From positions 1 to 64,000 of the forward strand of contig CANRJS010000001.1 of NCBI GenBank assembly GCA_947631015.1: DNA of 64,000 nt. Direction: 5' to 3'. The stretch is from an uncultured Clostridia bacterium. GTDB lineage: Bacteria > Bacillota > Clostridia > Oscillospirales > JAAYOS01. The translations under genes were made by a program, and so were the position numbers. Position 1 is the first letter of the stretch, and each line of letters starts with the position of its first letter. Of the stretch, positions 1-7,642 are shown in pieces. Below the pieces are notes generated by a model. It saw only the letters and a list, made by a program, of their open reading frames with translations, ran no database searches and was not told the origin of the DNA.

Positions 1-96
1 CAGCGCCACTCCGCTTGAATCAGTTTCGTTCCTACCCAGGGCCTTTTTGTACTGTCTGTACATCCTGGGGCAGTTCATTCTCCCGGGCTTTTTCAT
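1..96 (-). other. Possible 5' end of a divergent gene, cut by the window edge
   Basis: On the minus strand an ATG at 96 opens a frame that stays open to the window edge for 32 codons, starting MKKPGRMNCPRMYRQ and rich in Lys and Arg. The plus strand of the same stretch also has an open frame that ends at 106 with a hydrophobic tail. I cannot tell which, if either, is real, and I recognise neither. Confidence 0.15.
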
Positions 97-142
97 ATTC
101 GCATAAAGTTTTTCCCCGGACGGACTGCCTTTTCCACGGCAC

Positions 143-171
143 TTGACAGCGTCCCCGAAGTGTGCTATTTT
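143..171 (+). promoter_or_regulatory. Sigma-A-type promoter of the first ABC exporter pair
   Basis: TTGACA at 143-148, a 17 bp spacer and TATTTT at 166-171. Transcription should start near 178, about 40 bp before the ATG at 220. A second TTGACA at about 189 lies in the leader within GTTGACAGGTGCAAC, a short GTTG/CAAC dyad that could be a repressor site (inference). Confidence 0.5.
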
Positions 172-219
172 AGTATAGCAAAAAAAGTTGACAGGTGCAA
201 CTAATCGGGAGTCGGACAA

Positions 220-1944
220 ATGCTGAAAAAATTCATGAAGAAGTACGGGTGGCTCTACCTACCCGGAATAATCTTCGTCGCGCTCAACTCGCGGGTGGCA
301 ACGCTCGCGCCCGCGGCGCTGGGAGACGCCATCGGCCTGCTCGAGGAGGGCGCGCCGAGAGATGCGGTCTACCGCGCGGCGCTCGTGATCATAGCCGTGG
401 CGGTGGGCGTGTTCGCGACGAGGTTCGTGTGGCGAATGTTCATCATACTCAACGCGCGGAGGATGGAGACCTTCATGCGCGAGGAACTCTTTACGAAGCT
501 CCAGAGCCTCTCGCCGAGCTTCTTTGCAAAGAGACGCTCGGGCGACCTTCTCGCATACGCCATAAACGACGTGAACGCCGTGCGCATGACCTTCGGCCCG
601 GCGCTCGCGCAGGGGCTTAACGGCATACTCTCCGGCGCGCTTTCCATTTACGCCATGATAGCCGAGACGGACCTTCGCATGAGCCTGCTCGCGCTCGCGC
701 CGGTGCCGGTGGCGGTGGCGTCGATACTGATAGTCGGCAAGGCGGTACGCAGCCGCAGCCGCAAGGTGCAGGAGATGTTCGCGGGGGTGAGCGGCTTTGT
801 CAACGAGTCGATAATGGGCCTCCGTGTCGTAAAGGCGTTCGCGCGCGAGGACGAGTGGCAGAAGGAGTTCGACCGCGCGAGCGACGACCTCCGCGCCGCG
901 AACGTCTCGCTTGTCGACGCGAGCTCGCTTCTCCAGCCGGTGACGACGCTGATGTTCGGGCTCTCCTACGCAATAGCGCTCGTCGTGGGCGGACACATGG
1001 TTCTTGAGGGGACGCTGTCGCTTGCGAGCCTCGTGACCTTCCTCGGCTATCTGCTTCTCATACAGCAGCCGGTCGTGGCGCTCGGGCGCATCGTCAACAT
1101 GGTGCAGAGGGGACTTGCAAGCTACCGCCGCCTCGACGAGATACTGAAGGAGCCGGGCATCCCCGCCTTTGAGCAGACCGACTACGGCCGCGAGATAAAC
1201 GGCGAGATCGAGGCGAAGAACCTCACCTTTACATATCCCGGCACGGAGGAGCCGGCGCTTCGCGGCGTGAGCTTTAAGCTGAAGGCCGGTGGGACGCTCG
1301 GCATCGCGGGCGAGACAGGCTCCGGCAAGACGACGCTTGCGTCGCTTCTCGTGAAGTTCTACGAGTGCCCGCGGGGTCAGCTCTTTATAGACGGCGTGGA
1401 CATCCGCGACATCCCGGCGAAGGCCGTGCGCGAGGCGACGGGCTTCGTGCCGCAGGACGGCTTCCTGTTCAGCTCGTCTATAGAGGAGAACATACGGTTC
1501 TACTGCGTGGGAAAGACACACGAGGACGTCCTGCGCGCGGCGGAGCTCGCCGCAGTCCGCGAGAACATAGAGGAGCTGCCGGACGGCTTTGCGACCGAGG
1601 TCGGCGAGCGCGGAACGCACCTCTCGGGCGGACAGCGCCAGCGCGTCGGCCTCGCGCGCGCGCTCCTGCGCGAGCCGAGGATGATAATCCTTGACGACAC
1701 GCTCTCCGCCGTCGACAACATAACCGAGCGGAAGATAGCCGCAAACCTCGAGGGCGAGCTGAAGGATCGCACGGCCGTGATAATCAGCCACCGCCTGAGC
1801 GCCCTTGAGCATGCCGACCTCATACTCTATATGAAGGACGGAGAGGTCACGGAGCAGGGGACTCACGACGAGCTTCTCGCGCTGGGCGGCGACTATGCCG
1901 CGGCGTGGCGCGAGCAGATGGAGGGCGGCAGCGATGAAGACTGA
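220..1944 (+). CDS. ABC exporter, fused membrane-ATPase half-transporter (degenerate-site subunit)
   Basis: A 574-residue type IV exporter half: six membrane segments in roughly residues 10-290 and a C-terminal ATPase domain. Walker A GETGSGKTT lies near 364-372, the signature LSGGQRQR near 468, and Walker B reads ILDD near 490, with Asp where the catalytic Glu normally sits. It overlaps the next gene by 11 bp, and that partner has the opposite pattern (normal Glu, altered signature), so the two should form a heterodimer of the BmrC/BmrD or TM287/288 kind with one catalytic and one degenerate ATP site. The substrate cannot be read; drugs, lipids or peptides are all possible. The start has GGGAG 10 bp upstream. 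Confidence 0.9.
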   Translation: MLKKFMKKYGWLYLPGIIFVALNSRVATLAPAALGDAIGLLEEGAPRDAVYRAALVIIAVAVGVFATRFVWRMFIILNARRMETFMREELFTKLQSLSPSFFAKRRSGDLLAYAINDVNAVRMTFGPALAQGLNGILSGALSIYAMIAETDLRMSLLALAPVPVAVASILIVGKAVRSRSRKVQEMFAGVSGFVNESIMGLRVVKAFAREDEWQKEFDRASDDLRAANVSLVDASSLLQPVTTLMFGLSYAIALVVGGHMVLEGTLSLASLVTFLGYLLLIQQPVVALGRIVNMVQRGLASYRRLDEILKEPGIPAFEQTDYGREINGEIEAKNLTFTYPGTEEPALRGVSFKLKAGGTLGIAGETGSGKTTLASLLVKFYECPRGQLFIDGVDIRDIPAKAVREATGFVPQDGFLFSSSIEENIRFYCVGKTHEDVLRAAELAAVRENIEELPDGFATEVGERGTHLSGGQRQRVGLARALLREPRMIILDDTLSAVDNITERKIAANLEGELKDRTAVIISHRLSALEHADLILYMKDGEVTEQGTHDELLALGGDYAAAWREQMEGGSDED

Positions 1945-3649
1945 GAAAAAGAAGGGCGGGATAATCCGCCTCGCGGCGCTGATGCGCCCCTACGTCCTTT
2001 CGCTCCTGCTCTGCGTGCTCTGCGTCGTCATAGTCAACGCGGCGGAGATAGCAAAGCCGCTTATCGCGGCGTCGGTGATAGACGACGTGCTCGCAAGCGA
2101 GAACGCAAACGGCGGCACGGTCTTCGTATTGGGCGCGGCGTACTTCGCGATAGTCGCGGCGGGATCGGTGTTCTCGATAGTCCAGATGCGGGCGATAAGC
2201 CGCATGAGCCAGAAAATACTCAGCGACATGCGCAAAAGGGTCTTCTCCAAGATCATGCACATGTCGGTGCCGACGCTCGACCGCCACGGCACGGGACGTC
2301 TTATCACCCGCGCCACAAACGACGTCGAGACGATAAACGAGTTCTACTCGGACGTCTTTCTTAACCTGTTCCGCGACGTGTTCCTGCTTATCGGAATAGT
2401 CGTGGTGCTGTTTGTGATGGACGCGCGTCTCGCGCTCGCGGCGCTCACGGGAATGCCTGTCATAGCCGCGATAACCTTCTCGCTGAAGCGCATAATAAAG
2501 CGCAACTTCAAGCGGCTGAAGAGCATCACCGGGCAGATAAACGGCTTTATCGCCGAGAACATCAGCGGTATGAGGGTGGTCCAGGCGTTCAACCGCATGC
2601 GCGAGAAGCTTTCCGAGTTCCGCAAGCTCAACGGCGACTACTACAAGGCGGCAAAGACTCAGGTGATGCTCAACACCTTCCTCCGCCCGACGATGGAGGT
2701 CATAAACTCGCTTGTTATTGCTTTGCTCATAGCCTACGGCTACAACCGCGTCATCGGCGGGTTTGTCCACGTCAGCATACTCTACGCGTTCACTACCTAC
2801 GTAAAGCAGTTCTTCGAGCCGATAAACGACCTCGCGGAGAAGTATACCACGGTGCAGTCGGCGCTCGTTTCCACCGAGCGGATATATGAAGTCCTCGAGG
2901 AGACCGGCGTGGAGGACCCGCTCGCCGGCACGCACGGCGGCGATATGCGCGGCGAGGTGGAGTTCCGCGACGTGTGGTTTGCATACACCGGCGAGGACTG
3001 GGTGCTGAAGGGCGTGAGCTTCAGACTGACGGCCGGGATGAAGGCCGCGTTCGTCGGCGCGACCGGCGTCGGCAAGAGCACGATAATAAACCTTATCTCG
3101 CGGAACTACACGGCACAGCGCGGCGAAATACTTATCGACGGTGTTCCGATAGAGCAGTGGAGGCTCCGCGACCTGCGGCGCAGAGTGTCGGTGGTGCTCC
3201 AGGACGTGTTCCTGTTCTCGGGGGACGTCCGCGAGAACATAGACATGCACTCCGGTCTTTCGGATGAGCAGATACGGCGGGCGCTCGTCACGGCTCGCGC
3301 CGACGGGTTCGCGAGCCCGGACGACGCCGTGAGCGAGCAGGGACTGAACTTCTCCTCGGGACAGCGTCAGCTCCTCAGCTTCGCACGCGGCATAGCGACG
3401 GAGCCCTCGGTGCTCGTCCTTGACGAGGCGACAAGCTCGATAGACTCCGAGACCGAACAGCTCGTCCGCGAGAGCATCGAGCGGGTGAGCGCGGGACGGA
3501 CGGCGATATTCATAGCGCACCGCCTCTCGACCGTCCGCGCGTGCGACGTGATATTCGTGCTCGTCGACGGGAATATAGCGGAGTCCGGCACGCACGACGG
3601 ACTGATGGCTCTCGGCGGCGAGTACGCGCGGCTTGTCCTTGCAGACTAG
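1934..3649 (+). CDS. ABC exporter, fused membrane-ATPase half-transporter (catalytic-Glu subunit)
   Basis: Partner of the preceding gene, 571 residues from the ATG at 1934, which overlaps the upstream stop by 11 bp and implies coupled translation; the frame is open 39 bp further upstream but without a better ribosome site. An N-terminal six-helix exporter domain is followed by an ATPase domain with Walker A GATGVGKST, an altered signature FSSGQRQL instead of LSGGQ, and Walker B LVLDEATS that keeps the catalytic Glu. This split of functional motifs between the two halves is typical of heterodimeric exporters. The pair ends at a hairpin with a T run at 3698-3744. Confidence 0.9.
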   Translation: MKTEKKKGGIIRLAALMRPYVLSLLLCVLCVVIVNAAEIAKPLIAASVIDDVLASENANGGTVFVLGAAYFAIVAAGSVFSIVQMRAISRMSQKILSDMRKRVFSKIMHMSVPTLDRHGTGRLITRATNDVETINEFYSDVFLNLFRDVFLLIGIVVVLFVMDARLALAALTGMPVIAAITFSLKRIIKRNFKRLKSITGQINGFIAENISGMRVVQAFNRMREKLSEFRKLNGDYYKAAKTQVMLNTFLRPTMEVINSLVIALLIAYGYNRVIGGFVHVSILYAFTTYVKQFFEPINDLAEKYTTVQSALVSTERIYEVLEETGVEDPLAGTHGGDMRGEVEFRDVWFAYTGEDWVLKGVSFRLTAGMKAAFVGATGVGKSTIINLISRNYTAQRGEILIDGVPIEQWRLRDLRRRVSVVLQDVFLFSGDVRENIDMHSGLSDEQIRRALVTARADGFASPDDAVSEQGLNFSSGQRQLLSFARGIATEPSVLVLDEATSSIDSETEQLVRESIERVSAGRTAIFIAHRLSTVRACDVIFVLVDGNIAESGTHDGLMALGGEYARLVLAD

Positions 3650-3683
3650 CAGAAAATACCACATGGAAATTTTCCGATAGGAT

Positions 3684-3712
3684 TTGCGTTTGATTGGCAT
3701 ATATGGTATAAT
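3684..3712 (+). promoter_or_regulatory. Candidate promoter of the NAGPA/SLH gene
   Basis: TTGCGT at 3684-3689, 17 bp, TATAAT at 3707-3712. The -10 lies inside a 42 bp near-perfect palindrome (3698-3739), so either the palindrome is an operator over this promoter or the -10 match is a by-product of the terminator stem. Confidence 0.4.
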
Positions 3713-3744
3713 ACCAAACGTGGTGTTATACCATATATGTTTTT
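3698..3744 (+). terminator. Palindrome plus T run after the first ABC pair
   Basis: Arms CATATATGGTATAA (3698-3711) and its exact complement (3726-3739), with an inner ACCA/TGGT stem around the loop AACG and five T (3740-3744) directly after. This fits an intrinsic terminator, though the stem is unusually AT-rich. It may also act as an operator, see the overlapping promoter. Confidence 0.5.
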
Positions 3745-3828
3745 GTGCCGCGATATTCCTCTGCGCCGTCCGGCGCCCGGAGAGGAACCCGGCAAAGTCA
3801 GAGGAATACATAACATCTGGAGGTCGCT

Positions 3829-6800
3829 ATGTCTTTAAGTAAAAGAGTGGTATCTGTATGTCTGGCGCTTGCGCTCGTGCTCGGCGCGCTGCCCGCAGCG
3901 GCGGCAAGCACGGCGCAGTCGAATGTCGTTTCGGTAAAGCAGCAGAGCTCGGTGACGGTCGCGGGCGGAGCGGAGCTCACGGTGAGCTCCGGCACGAACA
4001 GCTCCGGCAGTCCGCTTGAGGAGAGGATACTTTCCTACTCCCCGGGGAAGGGCTCGGCGGTCATGGTGGCATACGGCTCCGGAATGCGCGGCTTCTCGTC
4101 GGCGGCATACGTCGCAAACTGGCTCAAGGAGAACGGATACGACCCCGTCGCGGGGACCAACGGCGACTTCTATATGACCGACACCGGTATCTCGGTGGGT
4201 CTTGTCGTGACTGACGGCGTGCTCCGCTCGTCCGACGGGGGAGAGGCCGCCTACGGCGTACTCGAGGACGGGACGGCGTTTATCGGAAGACCGTCGCTTC
4301 AGATAAGCATTTCGAGCTCATCCGGCGTCGTCGTCTCCAATCCGCTCAAGATGATAAACAAGACAATAAAGAATTACGGCGTCTACATACTCACCGACGA
4401 CTATTCGTCAACAAGCGCCGTAAACGACAATACGCTGTATATAAGGCTTCAGGGCGCGGAGGACGAGCTGCGGATAGGCGGCGCTGTCCACGCGACCGTG
4501 GCGGAGAAGTTCTACTCGACCACCCCCGTAAATCTCGCAGACGGTGAGATCTACCTCTGCGCGACGGTCGAGAACGGCAATGACTCGGGCATTTCAGGCA
4601 TAAATGTCGGAGACGTCGTCACTATCGACATATCCGCCGCCGACCCGATATGGTCGGAGGCGCGTTACGCCGTCGGCGGAGGGGATATCCTCGTTGCGGA
4701 CGGAGCGGTGCAGAGCGGGCTTGACAACACGCGCCAGCCGCGCACGGCTATAGGCGTCCGGGCGGACGGTTCCACGGTGCTCTACACCGTGGACGGACGG
4801 CAGAACTCCTGGTCGGTCGGCATGGGTCTCACGGATCTCGCGGCGCGCATGAGCGAGCTCGGGTGCGTCTCGGCGATGAACCTCGACGGCGGCGGCTCGA
4901 CCGCCATGGTGGCACAGTACCCCGGATATGACAGCGTGAGCGCCGTCAACAAGCCCTCGGACGGCTCGCTCCGCAAGGGTGCAAACTACATATTCGTCGT
5001 GAATACCGCGCCGTTCGTCGGAGACGTGGCGGGAATGCAGTTTTATGATACATATTCGGCGCTCTCCGGCTCCGAGATAAAACTTGACCTCAAGGCGTGG
5101 GACAGCAGCTATCATGCGGTATCGCTTTCCTCCGGGGTCACGTGGTCGGTAAGCGGGACCGATTCCCGCGTTTCGCAGGACGGGGTGTTCACGGCGGGAG
5201 AGCAGGACGGAACGGCGGTCGTGACAGCGTCTTACGGCGGCGTCAGCGCCTCGACGTCCATACCGGTCATCGGTTCGCCGGACGAGATACGCCTGTACGA
5301 CACTTCGAACGGCAGCCTCCTTTCGGGCTCGCTTACTCTTACGCCGTCCGCCGTGACGAACCTACGCGCCGAGTGCCTCATAGACGGCTCTGTTGTGACA
5401 AACATCAACAACGTCGTCAAGTGGAGCTTTGATGGCGACGCGGCGACGGTAGACGCAAACGGCGTTCTCACCGCGTCCCACATCCCGGGCAGGACCGGTA
5501 CGCTCAAGGTCACCTGCGGAAAGACAGTCGCTCAGGTTCGCGTTACCGTCGGCGATGCGGACGTCGCTCTCGAGAGCTTTGAGGGCAGCTACGCAAACAT
5601 CGAGGCGGGAGGCGCGGCGATACACGCGTCCATACAGTCCTCCGCGGCATACGTCATGCGCGGCGAGGCAAGCGGGCGCGTGACCTATGACTTCGGCTCG
5701 GACGAAGCGGCGGGCGCGGGTATGCTCACCCTCCGCACAAACTTCGAGCTTCCATCTAACGCACACTATCTGCGCGCGTGGGTGTACGGAGACGGATCGG
5801 GCAACTCCGTGGTCTTTGCCGGAACGCTTATTGACGGAACAAGCTTCACGCTTGCCCCGCTCATTCTCGACTTCAACGGATATAAGACGGTGAGCCTCGC
5901 TCTGCCGGCGGGCGCCGTGAAGGTCACGAGCCTCTCGGTCTCGCTTGTGAACTCCGAGCGCAAGACAGGCACCTTCTACCTTGACCAGATAGTCGCAGGC
6001 AGGAACGCGGCCGCGTCGTCCGCTGTCCCGGCTCTCAGCGATGTGAAAACCGACTCCGCGATAACGCCCGGTTCGATACTTGTGACCGCGAAGCTGTCGG
6101 ACGGCGGGGAGGCGGTGGACCCGTCCGGCGTCCGCGTGACGATGGACGGTGAGCGCACCGGCTTCTACTACGACGCATCTACGCTGCTCTTTGCGGCGAT
6201 AGTTGCCGACCCGCAGGACGGGATGCTGCACCGTCTCACTATCGATGTGTCCGATCCGGACGGCAACCTCACCCGTCACAGTCTCGAGCTCGGCAAGGCC
6301 TCGGCAAAGAGCGTCTTTACCGATGTCGGCGACCATTGGTCCGCGCCCTATGTCGATTACCTGTATGACAGGGGAGCGCTCGAGAAGAACTACACCGTAT
6401 CCGCGGACGGGAACATGAGCTTCCGGCCGACTGCCGCGCTGACGAGAGCCGAGTTTGCCGAGATGATGGCAAATTACCTCGGTATCGACACCGCGCGCTA
6501 TGAGTCGGCATCCCTGCCGTATACCGATATGGCTTCTATACCGGACTATGCGCGCGGCGCGGTGGTCGCCATGTACCTCGAAGGTATAATCACCGGCAAG
6601 GCCTCGAAGGACGGCAGCGTATTCTTCGACCCGAACGCGACTATCACCCGCGCCGAGATAATGACGATAATCGGCAGGACGCTTCCGAAGGGATACTCCG
6701 ACACGACGGTGTCGTTCAGCGACGCGTCTGCCATACCGGAGTACGCGCGCGAATACGTCTCGACGCTCGTAAATCTCGGCATCGTCACCGGATACAGCGA

Positions 6801-6870
6801 CGGCACGGTGCGTCCCGGCGCGAACGTCACCCGTGCCGAGGGTGCGAAGCTCCTCTACGGGCTGTATTGA
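3829..6870 (+). CDS. Secreted phosphodiester glycosidase (NAGPA domain) with Ig-like and three SLH domains
   Basis: 1013 residues. A signal peptide (about residues 1-26, ending AAAAS) leads into a NAGPA-type domain of about residues 60-390; NAGPA domains remove GlcNAc that is linked through a phosphodiester. Its hallmarks are GTNGDFYMTDTG, RTAIGV and NLDGGGST. A bacterial Ig-like stretch follows (about 400-560), then a beta-rich module of about 590-720 that I cannot name. Three C-terminal SLH repeats (about 825-1013, with AALTRAEF, ATITRAEI and ANVTRAEG) should anchor it to secondary wall polymers. The true substrate is unknown; wall teichoic or glycan phosphodiesters are an inference. The SD is GGAGG 8 bp before the ATG. 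It lies between two ABC exporter pairs without obvious co-transcription. Confidence 0.85.
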   Translation: MSLSKRVVSVCLALALVLGALPAAAASTAQSNVVSVKQQSSVTVAGGAELTVSSGTNSSGSPLEERILSYSPGKGSAVMVAYGSGMRGFSSAAYVANWLKENGYDPVAGTNGDFYMTDTGISVGLVVTDGVLRSSDGGEAAYGVLEDGTAFIGRPSLQISISSSSGVVVSNPLKMINKTIKNYGVYILTDDYSSTSAVNDNTLYIRLQGAEDELRIGGAVHATVAEKFYSTTPVNLADGEIYLCATVENGNDSGISGINVGDVVTIDISAADPIWSEARYAVGGGDILVADGAVQSGLDNTRQPRTAIGVRADGSTVLYTVDGRQNSWSVGMGLTDLAARMSELGCVSAMNLDGGGSTAMVAQYPGYDSVSAVNKPSDGSLRKGANYIFVVNTAPFVGDVAGMQFYDTYSALSGSEIKLDLKAWDSSYHAVSLSSGVTWSVSGTDSRVSQDGVFTAGEQDGTAVVTASYGGVSASTSIPVIGSPDEIRLYDTSNGSLLSGSLTLTPSAVTNLRAECLIDGSVVTNINNVVKWSFDGDAATVDANGVLTASHIPGRTGTLKVTCGKTVAQVRVTVGDADVALESFEGSYANIEAGGAAIHASIQSSAAYVMRGEASGRVTYDFGSDEAAGAGMLTLRTNFELPSNAHYLRAWVYGDGSGNSVVFAGTLIDGTSFTLAPLILDFNGYKTVSLALPAGAVKVTSLSVSLVNSERKTGTFYLDQIVAGRNAAASSAVPALSDVKTDSAITPGSILVTAKLSDGGEAVDPSGVRVTMDGERTGFYYDASTLLFAAIVADPQDGMLHRLTIDVSDPDGNLTRHSLELGKASAKSVFTDVGDHWSAPYVDYLYDRGALEKNYTVSADGNMSFRPTAALTRAEFAEMMANYLGIDTARYESASLPYTDMASIPDYARGAVVAMYLEGIITGKASKDGSVFFDPNATITRAEIMTIIGRTLPKGYSDTTVSFSDASAIPEYAREYVSTLVNLGIVTGYSDGTVRPGANVTRAEGAKLLYGLY

Positions 6871-7188
6871 TTATTTCGCGGGAAATCGTGCGGGCTTCGC
6901 CCGCAACCTATTTCCCGCGAAGCCGCCGGGCAGAGCAAAGCTCTGCCGGCGGCAAACGCGCCGCTCCGCGCCTTGACGGCTATGCCGTCTTCGACGCACG
7001 CTCCGCGCAAAGAGTTTTTTCCGACGTACACGCCGTCGGAAAAAACAGATTAGACTCTATTTCGCCGCCTTGGCGGCGAAACTCTGCGAGGCCAGCGCTC
7101 GAAGCGCGCCGGAGAGCGGGGCAGGCAGTCGTTCGGCAGCGGGGAGTATTGGGCGTTTCGTTTGCTTGTAATTTTTTGAAAATATCTC
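6871..7188. repeat. Structured intergenic stretch with copy 1 of the dispersed ~100 bp repeat
   Basis: No gene seen. Directly after the stop codon a nested hairpin (outer arms 6875-6886 and 6910-6921, inner stem GCGGGC-TTC-GCCCGC) can terminate the NAGPA transcript. Next comes a GCCGCCGG..CAGAGC-AAA-GCTCTG stem (6922-6953), also present at 15398-15429. The dispersed repeat proper runs about 6996-7092: CGACGCACGCTCCGCGC, then a TTTTTTCCGACG / CGTCGGAAAAAA hairpin, then CGCCGCC/GGCGGCG and CTCTGCGAGG. Related copies lie at 15592-15688, 32704-32810 (inverted) and 41410-41603. Confidence 0.75.
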
Positions 7189-7217
7189 TTGACAGATATT
7201 GCGGGCTGTGGTATAGT
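7189..7217 (+). promoter_or_regulatory. Strong sigma-A promoter of the second ABC exporter leader
   Basis: TTGACA at 7189-7194, a 17 bp spacer and TATAGT at 7212-7217. The start of transcription should be near 7224, so the message carries a leader of about 420 nt before the TTG start at 7643. Confidence 0.75.
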
Positions 7218-7231
7218 TTATAGCTGTGGGG

Positions 7232-7245
7232 TGAAAACGCTTTCA
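7232..7245 (+). promoter_or_regulatory. CcpA-type cre operator (LacI-family half sites)
   Basis: TGAAAACGCTTTCA matches the known cre consensus TGWAARCGYTWNCW at every position and lies about 9 bp after the predicted start of transcription, where binding would block it. It sits inside a longer dyad (AGCTGTG...CACAGCT, 7222-7252). Whether CcpA or another LacI-family protein binds is not shown. Confidence 0.6.
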
Positions 7246-7286
7246 CACAGCTCCGCATTTATTCTTAAAGAAAGGGGATCGGCAGG

Positions 7287-7424
7287 ATGAGCAGGACCAC
7301 AGAGCGGTTCGAGCATGGCTATAACTTCAATGACGCGGCTTGCGACAGCATTATCCATGTATTCGGGTCTGCCTGCAATAGGGGTACTGCGCCCAAAAAT
7401 GAATATCTGCCGGTCTTGGGATAG
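7287..7424 (+). CDS. 45-residue leader ORF upstream of an ABC exporter pair
   Basis: ATG at 7287, preceded by AAAGGGG and GGCAGG, opens a 45-codon frame ending at TAG 7422-7424. The product starts MSRTTERFEHGYNFND and ends EYLPVLG, with two Cys (residues 19 and 30) and no signal peptide or membrane helix. It lies between the promoter/cre and an intrinsic terminator, ahead of the 7643 exporter genes. By analogy with bmrB, the 54-codon leader of Bacillus bmrCD, its translation may control read-through. A peptide substrate of the exporter is a less likely reading. I do not recognise the protein itself. Confidence 0.55.
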   Translation: MSRTTERFEHGYNFNDAACDSIIHVFGSACNRGTAPKNEYLPVLG

Positions 7425-7434
7425 GCTTTTCCTG

Positions 7435-7498
7435 TCCGCGGGCCGAGCCCGTGGAAATATGACTTCAGCAAACTGCGGGCAGACGCCCGCAGTTTTTT
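7435..7498 (+). terminator. Leader stem plus intrinsic terminator (candidate attenuator)
   Basis: A 9 bp stem with loop CGA (7435-7455) is followed by an intrinsic terminator CTGCGGGC-AGAC-GCCCGCAG with six T (7473-7498). GCCCG of the first stem (7447-7451 or so) can instead pair with CGGGC of the terminator's left arm, so the two structures are mutually exclusive. The exporter gene starts 145 bp later, hence read-through is needed. Confidence 0.65.
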
Positions 7499-7642
7499 GT
7501 GTGTGAAGGCGAATTGCCGGGGACACGCGCCGTCCGGCGGCGTCCGCAGGGCAAAACTCCTTATGCGGAGCATGATCTTTTCGAAGCAACGCGGCCTGGG
7601 GTTGCGGCCGTTTGCACATATCTTTAGTTTGGAGGGATACTT

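Noticed and set aside
1847..3811. Very long open frame antisense to the second ABC gene
   Set aside because: High G+C keeps antisense frames open; the product is Arg/His-rich without domains and the sense frame has full ABC motifs. The same holds for 259-1866, 11377-12957 and 59378-61099.
7287..7424. RiPP precursor exported by the neighbouring ABC pair
   Set aside because: No modification enzyme nearby, no double-Gly leader, and a terminator separates it from the exporter; the leader-ORF reading is simpler.
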